Part shown: positions 1 through 6,995 of the stretch, in pieces
Position numbering within the stretch: position 1 is the first letter of the stretch
Layout of the letters: every line of letters starts with the position of its first letter
Made by a program: the position numbers and the translations under genes
Origin: CAYWMP01 sp964459445
GTDB taxonomy: Bacteria > Desulfobacterota > DSM-4660 > Desulfatiglandales > HGW-15
Direction of reading: 5' to 3'
DNA length: 29,289 nt
Assembly: GCA_964459445.1 (NCBI GenBank)
Contig: CAYWMP010000060.1
Coordinates: 1-29,289, forward strand
Notes under the pieces: model-generated
Told to the model about the DNA's origin: nothing
The model's input: only the letters and a program-made list of their open reading frames with translations
Databases searched by the model: none

Positions 1-261
1 TTCTTCAACTACTTGATATTATTTCTTAGATAGGACAGAACAAAAACACCCTGCCGCTGCAATGTAGATGGTTGAAAAAACAAATGAACCGAAGTATAAA
101 TAGGAGGTTTTGGGCCCCATTGCTTTCTACTATCCAAGAGTCCGCCGCTGGAAAATCAAAGGAATGAGGCCTAGAGTCGACTTTTTTATTCGATTCGGCC
201 ACCTAAAGGCCTGTTAATGGACATCAAAATCTAACCAACCTAGATAAAAAGGATCTGTATC

Positions 262-912
262 ATGAAAAAAAAGGACCAGGTCGTGACTATCCTCGGCAAG
301 GGGACGGAATTCGAAGGCAAACTGAAATTCCATGGCACAATAAGAATAGACGGTGACTTCAAGGGAGAAATCGAATCAGACGGAAACCTCATTGTTGGTG
401 AAGAGGGGATGGTCGAGGCCGATATGCATGTCGCCTATATCGTCATCAGCGGCGAGATTCATGGAAACATCACGGCGGATCAAAGAGTCGATATCCGGGC
501 GCCCGGAAAGGTTTTCGGCAATATCCAGGCGCCCGCCGTAGTTATCGATGAGGGTGTAATATTCGAAGGCACAACCCGAATGTATCAGGCCAAAGAGGCG
601 AGCCGCGAAGAAAGCACTTTGGTCGATGCGGACGAATACACAGGCGGCCCTCCTCGAAACCTGACGGCTATCTCCGGCATTGTATCCGATGAACAGACCA
701 AATTGCCTATTAAGAATGCAAGGATCAACCTTAGGGGAGACAGTAAGAAAAGGACAGAAACGAATGCATCAGGATATTATGAACTGATTAATCTCAAGGA
801 AGGCAAGTGGAAAATGAGGGTTGAGGCCAAGGGATACAGGAGAGCGGACGCTCCGGTTGATGTCATAAAAAATGAGACATTCGAGCAAAATTTCGAACTG
901 GCTCCGAGGTAA
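262..912 (+). CDS. Bactofilin with C-terminal carboxypeptidase-regulatory-like domain
   Basis: This 216-residue protein has two parts. Residues about 7-107 form a bactofilin (polymer-forming cytoskeletal, DUF583) domain, seen as regularly spaced short beta strands with the G-x-I-x-G-x-I pattern (for example FHGTIRIDGDFKGEIES). Bactofilins assemble into nucleotide-independent filaments, often at the inner face of the membrane, and scaffold cell-shape or wall enzymes. Residues about 134-214 resemble a CarboxypepD_reg-like beta-sandwich (GIVSDEQTKLPIKNARINL, then GYYELINLKEG and a GY turn). That domain is usually found in secreted or periplasmic proteins, so the fusion is unusual. A charged linker joins the two. 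The ATG is preceded by AAAAGGA about 8 nt upstream. There is no signal peptide, so the protein should be cytoplasmic. Its neighbour is convergent, so it appears monocistronic. Confidence 0.85.
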   Translation: MKKKDQVVTILGKGTEFEGKLKFHGTIRIDGDFKGEIESDGNLIVGEEGMVEADMHVAYIVISGEIHGNITADQRVDIRAPGKVFGNIQAPAVVIDEGVIFEGTTRMYQAKEASREESTLVDADEYTGGPPRNLTAISGIVSDEQTKLPIKNARINLRGDSKKRTETNASGYYELINLKEGKWKMRVEAKGYRRADAPVDVIKNETFEQNFELAPR

Positions 913-949
913 TAGGACAAGACTTTTGTATCAATTGCGTTTAGGGCGG

Positions 950-1285
950 CTAAAAAACGCAGTCAAGCTTCGTCACATATTTCTTTATACGATCCCATGT
1001 CTCAATATCACAGATTTCATGCCCGGCAAATGAATTGGCGCCCGCCTTTATTTTAAGCCTATCATTCACCGCATAGATCTCTTTCCCACCGCCATCCCGG
1101 AAGGATATGGTCAGGTCGCAGACGTCCCAGGCCTTTTCAGAGCGGACCGTGACCTTCCAAGCAAAGGTAACGAGAAGTTTGTGCTTCGATATTTCAATGA
1201 TCTCACTCTCAACGACGGGTTTGGCATGGGAAACTGAGACAACAGCAAAGGCCACCAAAAATAGCGATAGGATGAATCCTTTCAT
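950..1285 (-). CDS. Small secreted protein of unknown function
   Basis: A 111-residue protein with a clear Sec signal peptide: a short basic start, a hydrophobic core, and a likely cleavage after SHA near residue 21. The mature part of about 90 residues is predicted to be beta-rich. It carries three cysteines (C56, C92, C109), of which two could form a disulfide in the periplasm. The start is well supported by AGGAGGAAAG just upstream of the ATG. I do not recognise the family. The phrase 'LTISFRDGGGKEIYAVND' resembles the extracellular beta-sandwich (FxxLyF-like) proteins of Gram-negative bacteria, but this is only an impression. It is convergent with the bactofilin gene and divergent from gltX. 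Confidence 0.7.
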   Translation of the reverse strand: MKGFILSLFLVAFAVVSVSHAKPVVESEIIEISKHKLLVTFAWKVTVRSEKAWDVCDLTISFRDGGGKEIYAVNDRLKIKAGANSFAGHEICDIETWDRIKKYVTKLDCVF

Positions 1286-1410
1286 CTTTCCTCCTTGGAT
1301 GGAGTAGCTGGGACCAGCATGAAAAGTACGTTACAGAATCGCAATCAAGAGGTCAAGTTTTCAGATCCGTCTTGTTTACGATCCCCCCTTGTGCTAATGT
1401 TTTTCTCTTT

Positions 1411-1569
1411 ATCCGCCTTCGCAAAAGACCAAGGGCTTTCCCGTGGAGGAAGGCGTAAAGGCTTTTGTGCTACGGCGCGATGTCGCCCCAAAACTTAGGC
1501 GGATAACCGCGTCGGAGCCAAAGGCGCCCGTCCTCCGCAGTAGCCTGCTACGGAGGATGGAAAGACGGG
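1411..1569. repeat. Structured intergenic element upstream of gltX
   Basis: This gap (1286-1649) has no credible gene. The long open frame entering gltX from 1443 is non-coding in character. It contains inverted repeats: ATCCGCC (1411-1417) with GGCGGAT (1498-1504). It also has a nested hairpin in which CCCGTC (1527-1532) pairs with GACGGG (1564-1569) around TCCTCCG (1531-1537) and CGGAGGA (1551-1557). The composition and word usage (GTAG/CTAC, TCCG/CGGA) resemble dispersed palindromic elements and the hairpin cluster at 6201-6381. I did not identify a gltX promoter with confidence. Confidence 0.5.
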
Positions 1570-1649
1570 TTTTCAAGAGTCCACTGAATTCCCCCCTGGG
1601 GCTCCATTGCTCATTAAATACACCTCATTTTGAGGCAGCATTTTTTACC

Positions 1650-3071
1650 ATGACAAAAGAAAACGTCGTTACACGATTCCCCCCCAGCCCAACGGGGTAT
1701 CTTCATGTAGGAGGGGCAAGGACGGCCCTTTACAATTGGCTATTTGCGAAACAGCGCGGCGGCAAATTCATTCTTAGGATAGAGGACACCGATAAGGTCA
1801 GATCCACAGAAGAGTCAACCAGAGCCATCCTGGAATCCTTTAAATGGCTCGGACTTGATTGGGATGATGGGCCCTATTTTCAGTCCGAACGCTATTCCAT
1901 CTACAGCGAATTCTTGGAGCGCCTTTTAGCCGAGGGAAAGGCCTACCATTGCCATTGCACCGCCGAGGAGTTGGATCAAAAGCGCAAAGAGGCTATGGAT
2001 AAAGGACTCAAACCAAAGTATGACGGAAAGTGTCGAAATCTCGACCTCGAACCAAAGCCCGGTTCCGTTGTACGATTAAAAGCGCCTTTAACAGGAAATA
2101 CGCAGTTCAACGATCTTATTAAAGGACCCATTTCCTTCAATAACGAAGAGCTGGATGATCTTATTCTGAAACGGTCGGACGGCAGCCCCACCTATAATTT
2201 CGCCGTTGTTGTTGACGATATCACGATGGGCCTCACCCATGTCATTCGCGGCGACGATCATGTGAACAACACCCCTCGCCAGATACATATATATGAAGCC
2301 CTGAACGCGCCCCTACCTGAATTTGCACACGTTCCAATGATCCTGGGACCGGATAAAACAAGACTGAGCAAGCGTCACGGAGCGGTTTCCGTCCTGGCCT
2401 ATAGGGACATGGGTTATTTGCCCCATGCCCTTGTTAATGCCTTGGCCAGGGTCGGTTGGTCCTATGGCGATCAGGAAAAATTTACAATCGAAGAACTCAT
2501 CGATAAGTTCTCACTTGAGCATGTTGGAAAATCGGCGGGCGTCTTTAATGCTGAAAAGCTGCTGGATCTTAATGCCCAGTATATCAGGGAATCCGATTCC
2601 CTTTATTTAACGAAAGAGATCATACCGTTCCTTTCAAAACTGGGGTTCAAAGATCTGGATGAGAAGAAAGTCGCCGCGGCCATTGAGACGCTGAAGATCA
2701 GAAGCAGGACGCTGGAGGAGATGGCGGAAGGCGCCCTTTTCTATTTCCAGGATGAAATCGTGTATGAAGAGAAAGGCGACAAGAAATTTCTAAAGCCAAA
2801 CGTCCTCGAACCCATGAAGGACATTAAACAACGTCTTGAAGGAATTTCTGATTTCAATCAAAAAGGTCTTGAAACGGTTTTTGTAAAATTCCTCGAGGAA
2901 AAGGAGATCAAACTGGGAAAAATAGCTCAACCCATCAGGGTCGCGCTTACGGGAAAAACCGCAAGCCCCGGCATATTCGAGATGATGGAGGCCCTGGGCA
3001 AGGATGCCGTTGTTTCTCGTATCGATAAGGCCATAGGCCACATCCAAGAAAAGGCAAAAGCAACACCATGA
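1650..3071 (+). CDS. gltX: Glutamyl-tRNA synthetase
   Basis: Class I aminoacyl-tRNA synthetase that charges tRNA-Glu in the cytoplasm; 473 residues from the chosen start, a normal length. The HIGH-type motif is HVGG at residues 19-22, after the typical RFPPSPTGYLHVGGARTA opening. The KMSKS-type motif is RLSKR. The zinc-site region has C101, C103, Y124 and C128 in the spacing of the E. coli enzyme, though the following His is not obvious. The frame is open upstream to 1443, but that stretch covers a hairpin-rich intergenic element and has no family similarity. The ATG at 1650 gives the family N-terminus, and GAGG lies about 14 nt upstream. Its stop overlaps the start of the TerB-like gene (ATGA), so the two are probably cotranslated. 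Confidence 0.96.
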   Translation: MTKENVVTRFPPSPTGYLHVGGARTALYNWLFAKQRGGKFILRIEDTDKVRSTEESTRAILESFKWLGLDWDDGPYFQSERYSIYSEFLERLLAEGKAYHCHCTAEELDQKRKEAMDKGLKPKYDGKCRNLDLEPKPGSVVRLKAPLTGNTQFNDLIKGPISFNNEELDDLILKRSDGSPTYNFAVVVDDITMGLTHVIRGDDHVNNTPRQIHIYEALNAPLPEFAHVPMILGPDKTRLSKRHGAVSVLAYRDMGYLPHALVNALARVGWSYGDQEKFTIEELIDKFSLEHVGKSAGVFNAEKLLDLNAQYIRESDSLYLTKEIIPFLSKLGFKDLDEKKVAAAIETLKIRSRTLEEMAEGALFYFQDEIVYEEKGDKKFLKPNVLEPMKDIKQRLEGISDFNQKGLETVFVKFLEEKEIKLGKIAQPIRVALTGKTASPGIFEMMEALGKDAVVSRIDKAIGHIQEKAKATP

Positions 3072-3538
3072 TTGATATTATTAAAAAGTTTTTCAGCGGA
3101 ACTAGAGAGCCTGGTGCGGCAGAAACACGGGAAAAAGAACCCCATGATATCCGTGTGGCAACCTGTGCGTTGTTGCTGGAAATGGCCCATATCGACGGTG
3201 AATTCAGTGACTCGGAAAAGGACCATATCCTCACCCGTTTGAAAGAGGATTACGGCCTGTCTGGGGATCTGGCTGAGGAAATGATTGAAGCGGCCAAGGA
3301 GGAACTCAAGGGGAGCGTTGACCTTTGGCAATTCACCAATCTGGTCAATCAAAACTATACCGTTGATGAGAAACTAAAGATTATTGAAATGATTTGGAAA
3401 CTTGCCTATGTGGACGGCAATTTGGACAAACATGAGGACTATCTGCTCCACAAGCTCGCCAATCTACTTCGTCTCTCCCACAAACAACTCATCAATGCCA
3501 AGTTAAGAGTGTTGCACACCCTAAACCCCGAGCCCTAA
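3068..3538 (+). CDS. TerB-like (tellurite resistance B family) protein
   Basis: A 156-residue all-helical protein. From about residue 25 it has the TerB pattern of two similar halves with acidic loops: 'MAHIDGEFSDSEKDHI' and 'LAYVDGNLDKHEDYLLHKLANLLRLS'. The paired DGxxxxxE segments are the family's candidate metal-binding sites. TerB-like proteins are cytoplasmic or membrane-associated, and their biochemical role is poorly defined. The ATG overlaps the gltX stop by the ATGA arrangement, implying translational coupling to a housekeeping gene. The 3' end overlaps the convergent feoB gene by 18 bp (3521-3538), so there is no room for a separate terminator. I am confident in the fold family but not in any specific function. 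Confidence 0.8.
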   Translation: MIDIIKKFFSGTREPGAAETREKEPHDIRVATCALLLEMAHIDGEFSDSEKDHILTRLKEDYGLSGDLAEEMIEAAKEELKGSVDLWQFTNLVNQNYTVDEKLKIIEMIWKLAYVDGNLDKHEDYLLHKLANLLRLSHKQLINAKLRVLHTLNPEP

Positions 3539-5899
3539 GGCCCGGCCAACCATGGTGATCAACAACGCGATTGTGTAAGCCACAACCAGGTTGAAAACAA
3601 TGGAGAAACCGGCCCATGCCCAGGAGCTTTCCCTCCTGATACTGATTACCGTCACAAAGCAGGGCACATAGAGCATCGTAAAAACGAGCAGCGTAAAGGC
3701 CGTCAGAGGATTCCAATTGGAATCCTCTCTGAGCTTTTCCGACAAGGAACCCGCCTCTTCAGGATCCATCTCACCCAGAGAATAGGCCGTCCCCAAAGTG
3801 GATACGACAATTTCCTTAGCGGCAAACCCGCCAACAAGAGCAATGTTGGTTCTGTAATCAAAGCCCAAGGGTTTTGTAATGTATTCAAGTTGCTGACCGA
3901 TCCACCCGGCAAGGGTGTGTTTCAATGAAGCCTGTTGCTTAATGAAATACAAGGCCTCCAAATCATTTCTGAACTGGAGATATCGTTCTGCCGCCGCGTT
4001 GTAGGTCGAGTTCTCGCTATTCTTCGGGATCCTTCCCTTCTCAAGGGCAAACGCCGTCATTGCAATAGAAAGCAACGGCCCTGCCTCGGAATTGGCCCTC
4101 GCGAACCTTTCCTCTTTGGAGGCCTTTGAATACCAATGATAGAGCCCATTAAGCTCGGACAGCGAATCATGATTACTGACGAAATCCTTTATTTCAGGAG
4201 CATCTATTAAGTTTGTAGCAAGGGCCGCCCTTTGATTCTCAAAGGATTTGATCTGCTCCTTCGAAAGTCCAGGGAAAGTCATCATTACCCACAATATAAC
4301 GGAGAAACACAGGATCACCGTTCCCGCTTTTTTGATATACTGCCAGGTCCTCTCCCAAGTGTGAATGCAGAGTCCCCGGATAGTAGGCATGCGATAGGGA
4401 GGCAGTTCCATCACAAAGGGGGTTTTGGGCCCCTTTAGGACCGTGGCCCGAATCAACTTGGCCGCGAAGAGGGCGAAGGTCCATGATAGAAGGGTCAAGA
4501 TAAACAGCATGCGAGCCTGTTGCGCAGAAAAAAAGGCGGCGATCAATACCGCGTAAACGGGCAATTTGGCGCCGCAGTTCATAAAGGGAACGACGAGGAG
4601 TGTTGCTATTCTCTCCTTTGGGTCCCTCAAGGTTCTCGCGGCCATGACGCCCGGAACTGCGCAACCTCCCGATATGCCCCCACTGACGATGAGAGGCACC
4701 ACGGAATTACCGTGAAGACCGAACCATCTGAGAACCCGGTCGAGCATGAAGGCCACCCTGGCCATGTAACCCGTGTCCTCCAAAACAGCGATGGCTAAGA
4801 ACATAAACATGATGAGGGGTACAAATCCCAGGACCCCACCCACACCATCTATGATCCCGGATACAATCAAGGATTTGAGATTTCCCTCCGGTAACACAGC
4901 AGAGACTGCCCACTTGAGTGCATCGAAAAAGGTTTCTAGCAAACCGACAGGCGCCTCAGAGGCCCAGAAAGTAAAGACATACATGAGATAAAGCACGGTA
5001 CCCATGACAAGCGGGCCGATCACCCGGTTAGTCAAAACCTTATCGATCTTGTCTGAGAGATTAAGGCGAAGCTCAATTTTTCTTTTCAAGATGTGCTTGG
5101 TAATGCCGGTAATAAAACCGTACCTATGATCGGCAATGATCCCCTCGGGCTCCTCCTCAAAGGTATCCGTGATATGCTTTTGGGTGGCTTCACAGATTCG
5201 CGCAATCGATTCACCCCTTTCGGGATCCCTTTTGAGTAGGTCTACGATTTTGTTATCCCCTTCAAGGCATTTAAGAGCACGCCATCGTGGTGGATATTTT
5301 TTGTCATATACCTCCGAATCTTCAATGATTGATTCGATCTCCATCAAGCTTTGGTCGATGTCCATCCCATAGGAGATGACGGCCGGGCGCCATTCCTGAC
5401 CGTTTTCGGCCTCATCGACGACCCTATCCAAAAGTTCCGCAATGCCCTCCCGGGCCCGAGCCACCATCGGGACCACCGGCACCTCAAGGAGTTCCGATAG
5501 CCTATTGTGATCCACGTCAATGCCCCGCGATTCCGCCACATCCATCATATTTAAGGCAATGATAAGAGGAATTCCGAGTTCTCTGAATTGAACCGCCAGG
5601 TAAAGGTTTCTGTCCAGATTAGATCCATCCACAATATCCACAACGAGATCGGGCCGTTCATTGACCAGGAACTCCCTAGCCACGATCTCTTCCAAGGAAT
5701 AGGCGGTTAATGAATAAGTCCCGGGCAAATCGACCACTTCTATGGTGCAGCCTTTATGATTAATTTCCCCGGACTTTTTCTCAACCGTTACACCGGGATA
5801 GTTGGCAATATGTTGTCTTGCTCCCGTAATGGCATTAAATACCGTCGTTTTCCCTGCATTGGGATTCCCTGCAAGGGCTATGGTGATTTTTTTTCCCAT
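3521..5899 (-). CDS. feoB: Ferrous iron transporter FeoB
   Basis: Inner-membrane Fe(II) uptake protein, 792 residues, close to full length. The N-terminal GTPase domain has G1 GNPNAGKT (residues 11-18), a G3 DLPG and a G4-type NMMD. It is followed by the helical spacer domain (GDI-like) and the polytopic membrane core with the Gate signatures GGISGGCAVPG and VVPFMNCGAKLPVYA. A predicted soluble loop of about 130 residues interrupts the second half (around 525-655), as is common. feoA lies 9 bp upstream on the same strand, so the two form an operon. The 3' end overlaps the TerB-like gene by 18 bp. Fur control is likely but only weakly supported by a possible site upstream of feoA. Confidence 0.97.
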   Translation of the reverse strand: MGKKITIALAGNPNAGKTTVFNAITGARQHIANYPGVTVEKKSGEINHKGCTIEVVDLPGTYSLTAYSLEEIVAREFLVNERPDLVVDIVDGSNLDRNLYLAVQFRELGIPLIIALNMMDVAESRGIDVDHNRLSELLEVPVVPMVARAREGIAELLDRVVDEAENGQEWRPAVISYGMDIDQSLMEIESIIEDSEVYDKKYPPRWRALKCLEGDNKIVDLLKRDPERGESIARICEATQKHITDTFEEEPEGIIADHRYGFITGITKHILKRKIELRLNLSDKIDKVLTNRVIGPLVMGTVLYLMYVFTFWASEAPVGLLETFFDALKWAVSAVLPEGNLKSLIVSGIIDGVGGVLGFVPLIMFMFLAIAVLEDTGYMARVAFMLDRVLRWFGLHGNSVVPLIVSGGISGGCAVPGVMAARTLRDPKERIATLLVVPFMNCGAKLPVYAVLIAAFFSAQQARMLFILTLLSWTFALFAAKLIRATVLKGPKTPFVMELPPYRMPTIRGLCIHTWERTWQYIKKAGTVILCFSVILWVMMTFPGLSKEQIKSFENQRAALATNLIDAPEIKDFVSNHDSLSELNGLYHWYSKASKEERFARANSEAGPLLSIAMTAFALEKGRIPKNSENSTYNAAAERYLQFRNDLEALYFIKQQASLKHTLAGWIGQQLEYITKPLGFDYRTNIALVGGFAAKEIVVSTLGTAYSLGEMDPEEAGSLSEKLREDSNWNPLTAFTLLVFTMLYVPCFVTVISIRRESSWAWAGFSIVFNLVVAYTIALLITMVGRALGLGV

Positions 5900-5908
5900 T
5901 TTCGGTTT

Positions 5909-6160
5909 CTATTCGACTCCTTCAGAGTCTACCTCCACGGTGATATAGTCTGCCTCGTTGTTTCTCAGTGTGAGGACATAGTCCTTTATTTTTACTGCAA
6001 CCGGATCCCTGAGCGGCGCTCTGCCTTGGATCCGGATTTTTGCATTGGGCACGAGTCCCATTTCTCGTATTCTCCGCCCCATTTCTCCACTTGATGCAAC
6101 CTTCGTGATCATTCCCTCTTGATTAATCAACATCTCCCGCATCTTGATGACCTTTTTCAT
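5909..6160 (-). CDS. feoA: Ferrous iron transport protein FeoA
   Basis: Small cytoplasmic SH3-like protein that partners with FeoB; 83 residues from the chosen start. Typical FeoA segments are seen: a Gly-rich turn followed by RRIREMGLVPNAKIRIQGRAP and the C-terminal 'DPVAVKIKDYVLTLRNNEADYITVEV'. The open frame extends 16 codons further upstream, to 6208. The ATG at 6160 is preferred because GGAGGGAG sits about 11 nt before it and the family N-terminus begins there. It is cotranscribed with feoB. The long leader contains several perfect hairpins (6201-6381). Confidence 0.92.
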   Translation of the reverse strand: MKKVIKMREMLINQEGMITKVASSGEMGRRIREMGLVPNAKIRIQGRAPLRDPVAVKIKDYVLTLRNNEADYITVEVDSEGVE

Positions 6161-6200
6161 TCCAAATACACTCCCTCCGAAATGAAGACTGGATATGTGA

Positions 6201-6381
6201 AGCTCCACCAGATGGAGCTGGTGGCTTCTTCAGGTGCTTCGGAGCGGAACCCTCCGAAGCGTACCCTACTACGCTCCTGACGGAGCTTCGAAGGGTACCC
6301 TCTTCGCTGGTCATCCCCCGATGGGAATCGGGGGCTTTCGCGAAGGAGGGTAAAGGCCTAGAATTCACCTAGGCCCCCTCC
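6201..6381. repeat. Cluster of nested inverted repeats in the feoA leader
   Basis: At least five stem-loops lie in about 180 bp: AGCTCCA 6201-6207 with TGGAGCT 6213-6219; GCTTCGGAG 6236-6244 with CTCCGAAGC 6252-6260; GTACCCT 6261-6267 with AGGGTAC 6292-6298, enclosing GCTCC 6273-6277 with GGAGC 6282-6286; CTTCGC 6302-6307 with GCGAAG 6340-6345, enclosing CCCCCGAT 6315-6322 with ATCGGGGG 6327-6334; and GGCCTAG 6355-6361 with CTAGGCC 6369-6375 inside GGAGG/CCTCC. It most resembles a mosaic of dispersed palindromic repeats, but it lies in the presumed 5' UTR of feoAB and could affect iron-gene expression. The gap 6161-6606 has no other gene. Confidence 0.7.
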
Positions 6382-6425
6382 TTCACTTCAAATCCAAAAA
6401 TAATTAATGGACAACCTAACTCTTT

Positions 6426-6440
6426 TGATACTCAATTGCA
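6426..6440. promoter_or_regulatory. Possible Fur box upstream of feoAB
   Basis: TGATACTCAATTGCA matches the 7-1-7 Fur pattern (TGATAAT-N-ATTATCA) at 10 of 14 non-central positions. It lies about 270 bp upstream of feoA, at a place where a minus-strand promoter could be. I could not assign clear -35 and -10 boxes beside it, so this is a weak call. Confidence 0.3.
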
Positions 6441-6544
6441 ATAAGAGTTTTTATTATCCTTTTGGAAAACTATTTCTCTAGATTATTACGCCCCCTTTTC
6501 TTCGCAGGCCCAATGCCATAGACATTGGGAAATTATGATTTATG

Positions 6545-6573
6545 TTGACAGATGTCCAATGCATTTTTATAAT
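6545..6573 (+). promoter_or_regulatory. Consensus sigma70 promoter of the cadC-like/permease operon
   Basis: A perfect -35 TTGACA (6545-6550) and a perfect -10 TATAAT (6568-6573) are separated by exactly 17 nt. Transcription should start near 6580, about 27 nt before the regulator start codon. Such a strong promoter fits a repressor-controlled detoxification operon. Upstream, CCCAATG (6509-6515) and CATTGGG (6523-6529) form another inverted repeat of unknown role. Confidence 0.85.
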
Positions 6574-6592
6574 TGAGCATATGTTCAAATAT
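6569..6592 (+). promoter_or_regulatory. ArsR/CadC-type operator overlapping -10 and +1
   Basis: An imperfect 24-bp dyad has half-sites ATAATTGAGCAT and ATGTTCAAATAT; 10 of 12 positions are symmetric. The TTGA...TCAA core with flanking ATA/TAT is the usual operator form for SmtB/ArsR/CadC repressors. It covers the -10 box and the predicted start site, so binding would block transcription. The natural ligand is the regulator encoded immediately downstream. Confidence 0.75.
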
Positions 6593-6606
6593 TGCAGGAC
6601 CATTCC

Positions 6607-6981
6607 ATGTGCGCTAAAAAGGCGAATCTAATTAAAGAAGAAGGCTGTTTGATCCGAATGATACATTTGGATAGGGTGGCTAAGGCGCGAGAGAATGCGA
6701 TCCCTTTCAAGGAGTTAGATCGGTTGGCTTCTGTATATAAAGCCTTTGGGGATCCTACCAGGCTCAAGATCGCCATGGCCCTGATGGACGGGGAAATGTG
6801 TGTGTGTGACATCGCTGCCCTCCTGGGACTCAGTGAATCAGCCGTTTCTCACCAGATCAGGCGGCTTAGAGATCTCGCCCTGTTGAAGAACCGTAGGGAG
6901 GGCCAGGTTTTATATTATTCATTGGATGATGATCACGTAACAGACTTAATTAAAGTAGGGCTTGAGCATATCAGAGAATGA
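6607..6981 (+). CDS. ArsR/SmtB-family metal-sensing repressor, CadC-like
   Basis: A 124-residue winged-helix repressor expected to release DNA when it binds Cd, Pb or Zn. The helix 3 motif EMCVCDIA carries C65 and C67, and N-terminal C2 and C14 can complete a CadC-type alpha3N thiolate site. The C-terminal helix has D108, H110, H121 and E124 in the spacing of the CadC/SmtB alpha5 zinc site. Both classic sites therefore look intact. The recognition helix is in LGLSESAVSHQIRRLRDL. The frame is open to a TTG at 6592, inside the operator. ATG 6607 is chosen because AGGA lies 7 nt upstream. Its stop overlaps an ATG of the next frame (ATGA at 6978), so it forms an operon with the permease and probably autoregulates. 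Confidence 0.9.
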   Translation: MCAKKANLIKEEGCLIRMIHLDRVAKARENAIPFKELDRLASVYKAFGDPTRLKIAMALMDGEMCVCDIAALLGLSESAVSHQIRRLRDLALLKNRREGQVLYYSLDDDHVTDLIKVGLEHIRE

Positions 6982-6995
6982 CTGAGGGCATATCC

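Noticed and set aside
937..960. GCGTTT/AAACGC inverted repeat as a bidirectional terminator
   Set aside because: The stem is short, overlaps the end of the minus-strand gene, and has no T-run on the plus side.
1443..1649. Upstream extension of the gltX frame
   Set aside because: It covers hairpin-rich intergenic DNA, adds 69 residues with no family match, and the normal GluRS N-terminus begins at 1650.
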